A DNA stretch of 40,932 nucleotides, taken from contig MPUH01000667.1 of the NCBI GenBank assembly GCA_001970955.1, forward strand, positions 1 through 40,932. Direction: 5' to 3'. The position numbers and the translations under genes are program-made. This DNA is from Stentor coeruleus (lineage: Eukaryota; Ciliophora; Heterotrichea; Heterotrichida; Stentoridae). The notes under the pieces are model-generated. The model made no database searches, was not told the DNA's origin, and worked only from the letters and a program-made list of their open reading frames with translations. Of the stretch, positions 1-9,612 are shown one piece after another; the stretch's first letter is position 1; the number at the start of each line of letters is the position of its first letter.

Positions 1-86
1 TTTTCAATATATGAATTTATATTAAAAACCTTATTACTTATGAGTTTATTAATAAAATCAATGAAATTTTCTAAATAATTTCCCTA
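1..86. repeat. Left copy of a terminal direct repeat
   Basis: Bases 5-23 (CAATATATGAATTTATATT) and 59-77 (CAATGAAATTTTCTAAATA) recur exactly at 40850-40868 and 40904-40922. Both copies keep a 35-nt spacer between the blocks, but the spacers are unrelated, and both are followed by TTTCCCT. The left copy lies directly downstream of the stop codon of the minus-strand F-box ORF. Confidence 0.75.
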
Positions 87-99
87 ATCAATATAAACT

Positions 100-792
100 T
101 TAATTCCTTTTCTTTTTAAGATTTTTGAATATTTTTTTAAAGTTGACTTTTGCCGTACCGTTTCTTATAAATTTATATAACTTCCTATATTCTTTATCAT
201 GATTACTACAATCCCAATTCACTTCAACCTTTAATATTTTCTCATATCTTTCAAATACCTTATCCATATTCGCAATATCAATTTCTTTTATATCTCTTAT
301 CAGTTTACAATTATCATCAAGTTCTTCATAAAGTTTTTCTAAAACAAATTTCTTGTTTTTTTGTCTGAAATTTTTTAGCGATTCAAGAAAAAGTCCTTTA
401 TAAATTACTGATGCCCGTCTATGGGCGATTCCAAATTTTAAATTTAGCAGACTTGGGCTTATTTTGTATAAAGTTTGAATTTCAGTTTTACTAATAAGTT
501 TATATTTGTTTAATCTTCTGCAAGGCCAACATAAGACTCTTTTAATAAGTGGGCACACATAATAATTATCATTATCAGTGAATTTCTTGCATTCAATACA
601 ACAATTCATGAAAAGTTCAAGATATCTATGCCTTAAATTAGTCTCAATAGAAATTTCTTCTTTAAAATCTCTCACTATTAAATATCTCCATAGTTCAGGT
701 TCCCATGTTGTATGATAATATTCTTTATTAACCAAAGCAAGTGATTTACTAAGGTCATAAACATCTAAAAATTTAAACACTTCTATCAACAT
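100..792 (-). CDS. F-box protein ORF, probably the 3' part of a broken zinc-finger/F-box gene
   Basis: A 230-residue ORF. It opens with an F-box-like segment (MLIEVFKFLDVYDLSKSLAL, then a VNKEYY...ELWRYL stretch, residues 1-45), the fold that binds SKP1 in SCF ubiquitin ligases. A cysteine-rich patch follows at about 62-92 (CC-x2-C ... C-x8-C-x2-C), possibly a zinc site. The rest is lysine-rich and helical. An in-frame stop lies a few codons upstream of the ATG, so the ORF alone starts here. However, a coding-like frame upstream (793-1142) ends in a TGA that overlaps this ATG (ATGTTGA). That suggests one original gene interrupted by a one-base shift. The substrate is unknown. Confidence 0.6.
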   Translation of the reverse strand: MLIEVFKFLDVYDLSKSLALVNKEYYHTTWEPELWRYLIVRDFKEEISIETNLRHRYLELFMNCCIECKKFTDNDNYYVCPLIKRVLCWPCRRLNKYKLISKTEIQTLYKISPSLLNLKFGIAHRRASVIYKGLFLESLKNFRQKNKKFVLEKLYEELDDNCKLIRDIKEIDIANMDKVFERYEKILKVEVNWDCSNHDKEYRKLYKFIRNGTAKVNFKKIFKNLKKKRN

Positions 793-1142
793 CCTTCTTT
801 TTCTGTAGAATTAGTTGGAAAGCTTTTATCATGCATAAGAGTGTTTATAGCATTATTACTAGAAGGTTTAGAATCTAAAGGGAAATATTTCGAGTTCCAA
901 TCATTAAGCCATTCTTGGAATATTTTCCTATGTTCATCTTTAAGTTTTTTTGAGTTAACATCTTTTTCTCTAATATATTGAGGTAGGTCTAGGTGTAAAA
1001 CATTTTAAGTGGTAAAATTCACATTTTTGCATAACTTTATAGATTTGAACTCGCATTTCAAATTTCTCAATTTTTATACAACAGACATTACAATATGGAG
1101 GCTTGATGGTGAATCTTCAACTATAAAATAATTCATCAGCAT
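793..1142 (-). pseudogene. 5' part of a frameshifted PARP-type zinc-finger gene
   Basis: Three successive frames each carry protein-like sequence but are offset from one another. The first starts at the ATG at 1142 and reads MLMNYFIVEDSPSS. The second reads PPYCNVCCIKIEKFEMRV and continues to YHLKCF (near 1000-1014), giving a C-x2-C ... H-x2-C pattern with an IxKxEMR core as in PARP-type zinc fingers. The third carries QYIREKDV and FQEWLNDWNSKYF and ends at the F-box ATG. Relative to one continuous frame the shifts are -1, +1 and -1, and the last joins the F-box ORF, giving about 347 residues. It could be a decayed gene or a stretch with base-call errors. No 15- or 16-nt intron in the consensus form repairs it. 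Confidence 0.55.
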
Positions 1143-1509
1143 ATTTTATTATTATTATATATAAATAGAAATGAATAGATTATGGTTTTGTTTGGCAATT
1201 GGTTTAGATTATTGTTATAAATATTAAATAAATAGACTGTTTATGATATATATTATAAGTTTCTATAAAAATATATATACTTTTTTTTTACTTAACCTTT
1301 ATATTTCAGAATATTTATTGGGTTTTATATATAATTTCTAGTGAATTTTTCTTTAACTTCCAATTTCTTTTAAATATTATTTTCTCTGATTAAAATACCA
1401 CTTCTCCTACAAAAAACTATCCAATAGCTAACTTTAAAGGTATATTTTTCCATTTAACAAATCTAAAATCCTAAAAAGTTTTTTTGTAATAAATAACTCA
1501 AACTAATTT
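1143..1509. other. Intergenic, nothing recognised
   Basis: AT-rich DNA between two minus-strand genes: 5' flank of the zinc-finger/F-box gene and 3' flank of the lipid-anchored protein gene. No open frame, RNA gene or repeat was seen. Confidence 0.6.
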
Positions 1510-2298
1510 TTAATAAAATCTAGATATAAATTCCTCATAAAGCATTTTTAAGTTTTCGCATTCCTCTCCTTTGAATTCATCAAGTACCTTAAGAAATTCT
1601 AATGTGAAAAAATGTTTGCAGTTATATTCATTAGGTTTTCCCTTAATATCCTATATATTAAATACAACTAAAAGGTCAAATATTCCAAGGAAAATCTTCC
1701 TATAATCTTCTCTATATCTATTTAAACAGGTTATCACAACTCGATATCCATTATGTTTAAGAAACATTCTTTGTGCTCTTTCACGATTTTTAAAAACTTT
1801 ATGTGAAAAAATCATTGTGTTTTTAGTGCTAATTTCGCAAAGAACTTCAAATAACCCATAACTTATTAGTTCATGTACTATGCTTTCGGTAAAATATTCA
1901 GAACAAGATTCAAGCAAATCGTATGAATAATGCTTTAAAATTTTATCATCAGAAGTTAGGTTTAAAACAAGGGTGCTTATAGAGTTTTTGATAAAAAAGT
2001 GGATTTTATTTGAAGGGTCTTTTGATGCTTCGACAAGTATAGTGATTGCAAGACACCCTATTGTTGAAGGTTGTGGGTCCATTGGGATTATGATATCTTC
2101 ATCATAAAGAACATCAGTATTTCCTATTAATTTTACAATATCAGCCCACTTTTTATACTTTATTAACAATAAAAACGAAGGTTTTACAACAAGTTTGGTA
2201 TTTTGCTCTGAAATATTCAGACCTGCAAAGTTTTCAAGATCAGCAGGGGTCATAAATTTCTATATATCTTTTACAGTCCGAGTCTCACAACATCCCAT
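1510..2298 (-). CDS. Predicted N-myristoylated/palmitoylated helical protein, two tiny introns
   Basis: The function is not recognised. Three exons (2298-2275, 2259-1666, 1650-1510), joined by removing two 15-nt introns, give 252 residues. The 24-nt first exon encodes MGCCETRT. Gly2 followed by Cys3-Cys4 is a classic signal for N-myristoylation plus palmitoylation, so membrane attachment is predicted. The remainder is leucine-rich and helical, with an ARM-like feel (for example LVLNLTSDDKILKHYSYDLL), but no clear repeat family could be named. The third exon ends EEFISRFY and its TAA is at 1510-1512. Without splicing the protein would lose its anchor and its last 46 residues. It is divergent from the gene starting at 2505, with 206 bp between the start codons. 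Confidence 0.8.
1651..1665 (-). other. 15-nt intron, phase 0
   Basis: On the minus strand GTATTTAATATATAG. If retained it ends translation at its own terminal TAG. Removal joins ...DLLV to DIKGKPNEYNC and extends the frame by 46 residues. Confidence 0.85.
2260..2274 (-). other. 15-nt intron, phase 0
   Basis: On the minus strand GTAAAAGATATATAG. It separates the 8-codon exon MGCCETRT from KFMTPADLENF. Retention gives a stop at the terminal TAG after 12 residues. Confidence 0.82.
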
Positions 2299-2504
2299 TA
2301 TAATAATTCATAAAGTCTTATAAAATTATCTAAAAATTTATATAGAAAAGATTATTAATTGAATTCTAGTTAAACAAAAAGTAATTTCCTAATAATAAGA
2401 AATGTTAAATTAAATATTAAACTCTATAGATAAACAAAAGAAATATATAAAAACTAGGAAATCTTTCTTTTAATTGTAACTAGTAATATTGTTATCAGTA
2501 ATAA

Positions 2505-2972
2505 ATGAATATTATAAGGAGCTGCAAAAATGAAGTTGTTATAAAGAGAAGATATAGGGAATCCTATAAGATAAAAAATAACCTCTTGCCAATTCAAAAG
2601 ATTCAAAGGAGTCAGAAAAGATCCAGTACTTTGACTTATGAAAATATTTCCACGATTATATCAGAAATTTCAAAGCCACCCAAGGTAACTTCAAACTCTC
2701 CTCCTATGAAATCATCTACCATAGAATCATCATCTTCTATTATAAAACGCAGTAATTCTTTAAAACTTTTTCCTATAACACTGAAAAGAAGATTTAAAAA
2801 TCTTGATATAAATTCCAAAAGGATTCCACAAACCGACCATATGATTTTTGTAATGGAAAAAATCCCAACCTTCGATTTTGTCAGAGAAAAAAATCTTAGA
2901 AAAAACAAGACAAGAATATTAAAGGATATCAAGCCAATTTTTGAAGATCAAAACGAGTATAATTATGAATAG
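2505..2972 (+). CDS. Hypothetical basic, serine-rich protein
   Basis: A 155-residue ORF starting MNIIRSCKNEVVIKRRYRES and ending in an acidic EDQNEYNYE tail. It is lysine/arginine-rich, with a serine/proline-rich low-complexity middle (about 55-85) and no recognisable domain, membrane segment or signal peptide. A 98-residue ORF on the opposite strand (2636-2932) is a shadow of it. It is divergent from the lipid-anchored protein gene to its left. It could be a small regulatory or cytoskeletal accessory protein, but the sequence does not decide. I accept it as a gene because of its length in AT-rich DNA and its compositionally coherent translation. Confidence 0.55.
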   Translation: MNIIRSCKNEVVIKRRYRESYKIKNNLLPIQKIQRSQKRSSTLTYENISTIISEISKPPKVTSNSPPMKSSTIESSSSIIKRSNSLKLFPITLKRRFKNLDINSKRIPQTDHMIFVMEKIPTFDFVREKNLRKNKTRILKDIKPIFEDQNEYNYE

Positions 2973-3273
2973 TAAATAAAGTCTAGTCACTTTGTGTTTA
3001 AGTAAATTAAGAAATAACTTGCTTTTAAAATAAGTTTATATAAAACTTTCATATTTTATCTTATAATAAATAATTGATCACTAATATTGATTTATTCTAA
3101 TGAAAGTGTCTTGATATTCCCGCATTTATTCATAAATATTATCAGTAAAATTTTATTATTTATATTTCGTCATTTGTTCACTAAGAGTTTCTTTATTCAC
3201 TTTTACTTATTTCTATAAACGTATTTAATAAAGTCTATTAACAGAAAAAAACATACTTAAAAACTAATATAAA
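2973..3273. other. Intergenic, nothing recognised
   Basis: AT-rich spacer between two plus-strand genes. No RNA gene, repeat or open frame was seen. Confidence 0.6.
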
Positions 3274-3558
3274 ATGTGTGTTAGTGAATTTAAACTTATG
3301 CTTTATTGCTGCATGTTTATAGACTGCGGGAAAGAATATCTAAGCAAGCAAAATCTCAAAAGGCATATCGATATAAGCCATTTGTTAAAAAAACAAACGA
3401 ATTGCACTATTTGTAATAAAGGATTTTTGAACTCTACCAACCTAAGAGAGCATTATTTAATCCATTCAAAATCAAAGCCATACAGATGCTCAATTTGCAA
3501 TTTGCGTTTTAGGCATAAATCAAAGCTAGGGTCTCATAAAAGACTTCACAACATTTAA
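3274..3558 (+). CDS. Three-finger C2H2 zinc-finger protein
   Basis: A 94-residue ORF made almost entirely of three classical C2H2 fingers. Finger 1 (about 13-36) is CMFIDC...LKRHIDISH (C-x4-C-x12-H-x4-H). Finger 2 (about 43-63) is CTICNKGF...LREHYLIH. Finger 3 (about 71-91) is CSICNLRF...LGSHKRLH. The finger 2-3 linker HSKSKPYRC resembles the TGEKPYxC linker of DNA-binding arrays, so sequence-specific DNA binding as a transcription factor is the likely role. The ATG at 3298 (MLYCCMF) would also leave all three fingers intact. No effector domain is present. Flanks show no intron signal. Confidence 0.8.
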   Translation: MCVSEFKLMLYCCMFIDCGKEYLSKQNLKRHIDISHLLKKQTNCTICNKGFLNSTNLREHYLIHSKSKPYRCSICNLRFRHKSKLGSHKRLHNI

Positions 3559-5736
3559 CCTTAAAAGCATAAGTAGTAAGAAATTATTACAAAATATAGT
3601 GTAAGGGGTCATTGATTAAATTAAAGTTTGATTTCAGTTGAGTTTTCTTTATGGAGGTAGCGAGCCTGAAAATTGAGGTGAAGGATTAATAATTTTTTTA
3701 CGTTTTTTGTGGGAAATATGTCCAGGGTTTTCTTTAAGATAGTATTTTATACAATTTAATTTTTTTTTCACACGAAGACTGTATTGATGTAATAAAAATA
3801 AGATTTTTAAGGTAAAAAGTCTTTTGAATCAACTTTCTGAATGCTGGAAAAATTTATATTTCGTTCAGTTATCAAAAGTCCATATGCATTTTTCTCTAAT
3901 CTTTCAAGCTTACACCTAATAAAATCAAAAATTTAGTCTTGCGATCCTTTATTAGCATAGACTATAATTTAAACTCTTACTCAAAAACTAAAATTCACTC
4001 ATATTTATGCAAAAATTTTTATTATATTAAAATTAGCCTAAAAGGAACATATTTAAATATTATACAATCTCATTATACAAATTATTATCAAATATTCAAT
4101 AGTATACTTTATAAAATCTGAATAAGAATTTGACGCTTTTTATTTGTGTTTCTGGTTTAATAATTAAATATTTTTTTAAAAGAAACATTCATATAAAGTT
4201 TATTGATTTAATTTGATTATAAGATTAGTTTAAATAAATTTTTAATGTTTTGCTAAGTAAAGTTAGGTTAAATCGGACTTTACCTTTTTGATACTTTGTT
4301 AGTTTATGTTTGCCAATTTTTTTCCATGGTTTAGTGTAAAAACATGAATTTAATCTGACTAAAGTGTTATCTGGCTTTGAATTGAGGATGATAATATCGA
4401 TGTTTTGAATAAGCCTGTATTTTTTGCTTAATAGGTATAAAGAAAGTGTTTTTCATGGTTGTATCAATAACTCTAAAAGGGTCACCAAGCAATTTAATTA
4501 CTCATTTCAACTTTGCTGCCAAGATTTTTCATGGCCTTAAGCTCTTGGTGTAAAGGTAACTCTTTAACTATATGAATACNTCCAAGATTTTTCATGGCCT
4601 CAACTCTTGGTGTAAAGGTAACTCTTTAACTATATGAATACTTAAGTATAAAATACTTCTTATAAAAGTTGTAATTCTCTAAATATCTCTTCACTAGGTA
4701 CAACTATTGCTGGAGATTAGAATCCTGTAGAGTAATATTAACTATAGTTAATTAAGAGAAATTCTTTATTAATAAAACATAACTAAAAAACCTCTTCAAG
4801 CAAAATGATTTACACCTGCCAAAAAATCTTAGGCCAATTTTCACTTAATCATCAAAATTATGCTCTTGTGCATAGGATTTTAAAGTCAAAAGGCCTTTTT
4901 CTAGATTTTTCTCTTTGATTAGTTTCCACTAAGTTAAGCATATGCTCATAGTTTCCTTTATAATTCCTTATTTCCTATTAATTAGCAGATGATAACATCC
5001 TGTCAATCTTGTTCTACAACTTCTTTTAAAACTGATTTCAGGCTCTTTACTTAAATATATCAATTCTTTTACTCTCATTATATCTTGAATAGGTCTCTTC
5101 ATCCATGTATATCTATTTCTCTAATTTTACTCTTGCTGAGTTCTTCAATATTTTTTTGCTATATAAATTGGCTATAGTCTTAAAATTTAATTCCTAACAC
5201 CCTTGTTAAATACATAGCCCCATTGCTGTTATCGATTATACAATTTTTTCTACCTCTTAGTAATAAAATTCCTATCTTTTGTGCATATCCCTATACAATT
5301 CAGTTATTTCACGTTTCGATTTGATTTTCCTCAACCAGAAACTTTTAATTATTTATCAGCAAATCCTGCCCTATAAGTATATATTATCCCTGACTACATC
5401 TAAGAAAGTGTTGAGTTATCAACATCATTTCCCTGTATCTATATTACAACAAGAGACATCATAAAATATCCATATCTATAAAATTCACATAATTCTCCAA
5501 CAAAGTTTTTAATATCCCATACCTGAGCCAACTCCATATCGAATAATAAAAAAATCAAGCCAGCATCCAAACTTTTCCACTTTACAATTATTTAATTCCC
5601 AGATCAAACATTTCAACATAAAACCCCCTACCTATCTCCCCCACAACTGCAAATCTCAAATCCATTTTACATATTTACTAATCTTTTCCTCTAAATTTCT
5701 AACACTCCATATTACCACGTGGCCATTTATATAACA
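3559..5736. other. Long region without a convincing gene
   Basis: About 2.2 kb between the zinc-finger gene and Sec61. It contains one N with flanking duplication (4519-4641). Bases 3600-3720 are G-rich, typical here of a 3' flank. From about 4980 to the Sec61 start the plus strand is C-rich and G-poor, typical here of a 5' flank. Short ORFs at 3939-4121 and 5279-5464 look random. The minus strand reads as protein-like words between frequent stops; see rejected items. Confidence 0.5.
4519..4641. repeat. N-joined duplicated contig ends
   Basis: About 61 bases at 4519-4579 recur at 4582-4641, separated by an N at 4580. The copies differ at a few positions (CCTTAAGCTC versus CCTCAACTC). This is best explained as two overlapping contig ends placed side by side. 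Confidence 0.8.
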
Positions 5737-7161
5737 ATGAGTGAAAAGGTCAGATTCCTAACTTTAATCCGTCCTCTGATGTGTGTGCTTCCTGAAGTAA
5801 GTACCCCAATGAGACGTGTTCAATTCAAAGATAAAATTGTATGGACAGCAATAACCCTATTCATCTTCCTTGTCTGCTGTCAGATTCCTCTTTATGGAAT
5901 TTCTACATCAAGTCATTCAGATCCTTTATATTGGGTACGAGTTATTATGGCCAGTAACAGAGGAACGCTTATGGAACTTGGTATCTCACCTATAGTCACT
6001 GCAAGTATGGTGATGCAATTACTAGCTGGGTCTAAGATTATCGATGTCGACCAAAGCTTAAAAGAAGATAGAGCTTTGTTCCAAGGAGCACAGAAACTCT
6101 TTGCCATGCTCATCACAATTGGCGAAGCTGTGGCTTACGTCATAAGTGGCATGTATGGAAATATCTCAGACATCGGAGCTTTTACTTCAGTTCTGATTAT
6201 CCTTCAGTTATTTTTCGCAGGCGTGATTGTTATTATCCTTGATGAATTTTTACAAAAAGGCTATGGCCTAGGTTCAGGGATTTCACTTTTCATAGCCACT
6301 AACATCTGTGAAAATATAGTCTGGAGAGCTTTTAGCCCAACAACAATCACTACAGGCAAAGGTATGGAGTTCGAAGGAGCAGTCATTGCATTATTCCATT
6401 TGTTAATCACAAGACAAAGCAAAGTTCAAGCATTACGTGAAGCTTTTTATAGATCCCATGCACCTAATCTTATGAGTTTATTAGCAACAGTGTTTATTTT
6501 CTTAGTTGTCATATACTTCCAAGGCTTTAAAGTAGATCTCGGGATCAGGTCGCAAAAAGTTAGAGGACAACAAGGGACTTATCCTATAAAATTGTTTTAT
6601 ACATCAAACATCCCTATTATATTACAAACTGCTTTAGTGTCGAATTTATACTTTTTCTCACAGCTTTTATATAAAAGATATAAGACTTATTTTATTGTAG
6701 CTTTGCTTGGACAATGGAAAGATATGGATGGAGGTTATTCTATACCAATTGGTGGAATTGCTTATTATATATCCCCACCTAGAGATTTCACTCAACTTTT
6801 AGGTGATCCTGTGCATTCAGTTATTTATATAGCTTTTGTATTATTGAGTTGTGCATTGTTTTCTAAGACATGGATTGAAGTTAGTGGTTCTTCAGCTAGA
6901 GATGTAGCTAAACAACTTAGGGATCAACAGATGGTACTTGAAGGGCATAGATATGATAGTATGGTGAAAACATTGAATAGATATATACCGAATGCTGCTG
7001 CTTTTGGAGGAATGTGTATTGGAGGGTTGACTATTATTGCTGATTTGCTTGGGGCTATTGGATCTGGGACTGGAATTTTGTTGTCAGTAACGATTATTTA
7101 CCAATACTTCGAAGCATTTTACAAAGAAAAACAAGAATCTGGAGGAGTCTCCTTATTCTAA
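5737..7161 (+). CDS. SEC61A: Sec61 alpha, protein-conducting channel of the ER
   Basis: A 474-residue protein, the family's usual length. Sec61 alpha forms the ER membrane pore for co-translational export and membrane insertion, with Sec61 beta and gamma. Near-universal stretches visible are [20 protein letters not shown] (about 80-99), the [18 protein letters not shown] helix, [19 protein letters not shown] (cytosolic ribosome-binding loop 6/7) and [12 protein letters not shown] with [13 protein letters not shown] (loop 8/9 and helix 9). Ten hydrophobic helices are apparent. The chosen start is ATG at 5737 (MSEKVRFL); the frame extends to a GTG at 5719, but eukaryotic initiation favours the ATG. 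A 15-nt intron look-alike inside GISPI is coding. The 5' flank is strongly C-rich and the 3' flank G-rich. Confidence 0.97.
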   Translation: MSEKVRFLTLIRPLMCVLPEVSTPMRRVQFKDKIVWTAITLFIFLVCCQIPLYGISTSSHSDPLYWVRVIMASNRGTLMELGISPIVTASMVMQLLAGSKIIDVDQSLKEDRALFQGAQKLFAMLITIGEAVAYVISGMYGNISDIGAFTSVLIILQLFFAGVIVIILDEFLQKGYGLGSGISLFIATNICENIVWRAFSPTTITTGKGMEFEGAVIALFHLLITRQSKVQALREAFYRSHAPNLMSLLATVFIFLVVIYFQGFKVDLGIRSQKVRGQQGTYPIKLFYTSNIPIILQTALVSNLYFFSQLLYKRYKTYFIVALLGQWKDMDGGYSIPIGGIAYYISPPRDFTQLLGDPVHSVIYIAFVLLSCALFSKTWIEVSGSSARDVAKQLRDQQMVLEGHRYDSMVKTLNRYIPNAAAFGGMCIGGLTIIADLLGAIGSGTGILLSVTIIYQYFEAFYKEKQESGGVSLF

Positions 7162-7475
7162 ATAACTAGGATAAATAGATATATGCGTTTATGAGGGTTT
7201 TGGAAACTTGGATAGGGTTTTGCTTTTTTTGTAATAGGATTTTTGATTTTGAAAGAAAGTAAGTTTTGGTGATTTAGGTTTATATTTTGATTACATTAAA
7301 TAAATCAAACTAAAATTGGAATCCGAGACCTCATTTTTTCTATTTCATGTAATCTTCTTAACCCTACTCCTTAAAAAAAGCCTTAGCCACATCTTAATTT
7401 TCCAAACTCCTAAAATAATCAATATAATTCTTTCAATACAATAAATATCATATAACTAGAATAATTAACTATGGC
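7162..7475. other. Convergent intergenic spacer with skew flip
   Basis: The first half (to about 7290) is G-rich on the plus strand and the second half (7320-7475) is C-rich, matching 3' flanks of the two converging genes. No other feature was seen. Confidence 0.6.
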
Positions 7476-8617
7476 TTAGTTTTGAATTTCAACACTTTCT
7501 GAAGGATCTCGGCCTTCAAGAGTTTTAAGCCTTTCCTCAAGTGAGGCAATAAGTTTTTCTTCTTCACTTATCATCTTAGTTGCTTGTTCTTCTGTCTTTA
7601 ATCTCTGTTGTTGTTCATGAACCAGTTTTTTAGCTAAAGCAATACACAATTGTTTCTGTAGTTCAGGAGTATTTTTTGCTTCAACTTCTTGAAACAAATA
7701 TACAATTTGATTATCAATATACTCCCCATATTCCTCTTCATTTTGTGGTGGTTCCGCATCTTTCCATTTAAATTCTTCACTAGAATAATGATCTCCACTT
7801 CTTGATGAATTTCTTGAATCATTTCGAGAGTTATAATTAGTACTTTCACCTTTACTCTACATATATTTTACAGCAATCAAAGCTTTAAGTCTTTCATTTT
7901 CTTTTTGAAGTTCAGATAGTTTTTTGTCCATAACTTGAGCTTCTTCTTTAACTACTTCTAATAGTTTTTCAGTCTTTTTTTTATATGCTCTATATAGAAA
8001 TTACATTTCAGCTTGTTGGACTGAGTCATAGCTTTCTTCTTTGGATTTGTTTTTGTTTAAGCTTTCTTTGATCATACTGATGACTTCGAATTCTTTGTCT
8101 TGTTTTTGTTTAAGCTTTCTTTGATCATACTGATGACTTCGAATTCTTTGTCTTGTTGTTCTTTTATTTTTTCATCAAGATTTTGACGTGTTTTCATTAG
8201 ATTGTCTACTAAAGATTCGATTTCTGTTAAGGATTCAATGCCTATAGTTTTACCTTTAGCACCAGTGTCTATAGATTTTGGGGTTTGTGTCCTGGGTTTT
8301 GATATTGGAGCAGGAGCTGCGGTTTTAGACTTTGGAGTTATGGACTTTTGTGGGGAGATTCTCTTTGGGGCGATGTTTTTAGCAAGTTTTATTGGAACTT
8401 TTTGAATAGGTTCTGGTAAGGATGGCGGAGTTGGTTCTCTTGCTGATTTTAATGGGGATACTGCAGAAGGCACAGGAGGTGGTTTATTTATCTGCGCTTT
8501 TTGTGGTGTTATCGATCTTGGTGGAGTACGCATTGGCGAACGTGGTTGGGGGTTGGATGTTAGTTCTTGTGCTCGTTGAAGAAATGCAAGAACTCTAGAA
8601 GATGTACCACTTGACAT
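7476..8617 (-). CDS. Proline-rich, coiled-coil protein; two tiny introns; frame broken by a 53-bp duplication
   Basis: The function is not recognised. The start is ATG at 8617 (MSSGTSSRVLAFLQRAQEL). Residues about 20-130 are rich in proline, serine and lysine with repeated SP/TP sites (possible proline-directed phosphorylation). A coiled coil follows (LTEIESLVDNLMKTRQNL onward), then an acidic linker and a second coiled coil (MISEEEKLIASLEERLKTLE), ending SVEIQN. In the sequence as given, a 53-bp tandem duplication (8047-8155) shifts the frame to a stop at 8072. Counting one copy only and removing the introns 7990-8004 and 7857-7871 leaves 1059 nt, exactly 353 codons. A microtubule- or centrosome-associated role would fit this composition but is a guess. 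Confidence 0.7.
7857..7871 (-). other. 15-nt intron, phase 0
   Basis: On the minus strand GTAAAATATATGTAG. It joins ...RLKALIA to SKGESTNYNSRN in frame; the terminal TAG would stop translation if retained. Confidence 0.82.
7990..8004 (-). other. 15-nt intron, phase 2
   Basis: On the minus strand GTAATTTCTATATAG. It joins QQAE-AT to A-GCATAT (...QQAEIAYKKKTEKLL). Retention creates a TAA from the first bases (AT|G TAA). Confidence 0.82.
8047..8155. repeat. 53-bp tandem duplication inside a gene
   Basis: Two copies offset by 53 bp (GCTTTCTTTGATCATACTGA at 8061 and again at 8114) with no N between. The unit is not a multiple of three and shifts the coiled-coil gene out of frame. Confidence 0.9.
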
Positions 8618-8730
8618 ATTTATCACAGATTTTTATACTAACAAAAACATAAATTCTTATAATCCCTATAAACAATTAACTTTTTATACTTATCATTAAT
8701 ATAAAATTACTTAAAAACAAATCCTAATTG

Positions 8731-9612
8731 TCAATCATGAATATAAGGATAAAGATTTAAACTTTCTGCTTTGATATCAGGAAAACACTTTTCACAAATA
8801 AACACATACGGTACTTTAAGTTTGCTATCTTCCATAACAATAAACTTAGCATGATATCTATAACATATTTCACATAACCTTCGTTTTTTCCTTGAAGAAA
8901 ATATCTGATAAGGATAATCTATTATGTTTTGTGGATCATTTTTACAAACTAGTCTAACATCTGATATAATAAGATCATGTTGACAAATCCCTTTATGAGA
9001 ATAAGTATTAACATTCCCTATAGTTAAATCTACAGTAGAAATCCAAGTTTTTAAGTTTTTATACATATGGTCTCCAAATCTAAAAAATATAGATTCAGAA
9101 TTAGTCCCAAAGCTACTGTAATTAGCCAAACAATTAAAAGAATTATGAAGGGATTCAAGAGTTGTTTCTGGTAATGCTAACCATTCTTGGGTTTTGTATT
9201 TGTTAACTGGATGATAAAGAGATATTGCTATAATAATTGTGTCATCAGGTAAAAATGAGTTATTGTAAGGCAAAGATTGGGGTTTGAGGATGTTTTTTTC
9301 GCTATTTGAGTACTTTTTTTGGTCTTTGAATTGACTATATGGGTGTTACTTATAGGATTCAAGAATAGTTTCTGGATATTCAGGGATTGATAAGGATATT
9401 CTGTTGATATACTCTATTGCCTCTTCACGAATAGGCTTTTTTGCTTCAACACATTCGATGATACTTTCGACTGTATCACTAATTACTTGATCTTTGCTAA
9501 GGAGGATAAGATCTTCAACTCCAATATCTGTATCTTGATCTAAGGAGTTTAAGCTCCATTTAGCTGAAACAAGAGCATGACGAATTTTCTGGAAACTAGA
9601 ATTGATTGACAT
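8731..9612 (-). CDS. SNAPC3: SNAPC3-like subunit of the snRNA-activating protein complex
   Basis: A 288-residue protein from two exons (9612-9350 and 9334-8731) joined by a 15-nt intron. The C-terminal half matches the SNAP50/SNAPC3 family: a GICQH core followed by DVRLVC, a YPYQIF segment, then CEICYRYHAKFIVMED and P-x4-CEKCF, the paired C-x2-C knuckles typical of the family. SNAPC3 contacts the proximal sequence element and recruits RNA polymerase II or III to snRNA promoters (U1-U6). The start is ATG at 9612 (MSINSSFQKIRHAL); the frame further upstream offers only a GTG. The spliced length is exactly 289 codons. It ends in TGA, showing that TGA is a stop in this genome. It is divergent from the gene at 10301. 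Confidence 0.83.
9335..9349 (-). other. 15-nt intron, phase 2
   Basis: On the minus strand GTAACACCCATATAG. Splicing converts ...ESYK-stop into ...ESYNQFKDQKKYSNSEK and runs into the conserved SNAPC3 domain. Confidence 0.87.

Noticed and set aside
3939..4121. 60-codon plus-strand ORF
   Set aside because: Asn/Ile/Tyr-rich, with no homology or flank pattern; typical of chance frames in AT-rich spacer, and no ATG at its start.
5279..5464. 61-codon plus-strand ORF before Sec61
   Set aside because: It lies in the C-rich 5' flank, has no domain and no normal start; considered random.
4200..5700. Minus-strand frame that reads as a long protein if TAA/TAG are taken as Gln, hinting at a transferred or recoded gene
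   Set aside because: Stops occur at about one in ten codons, as expected for non-coding AT-rich DNA, all three frames look similarly wordy, and the purine bias is explained by the C-rich 5' flank of Sec61. Real genes here use all three codons as stops.
5981..5995. 15-nt GTA...TATAG as an intron in Sec61
   Set aside because: It encodes GISPI within the invariant ELGISPIVT motif, and the protein has the family's normal length with it kept.
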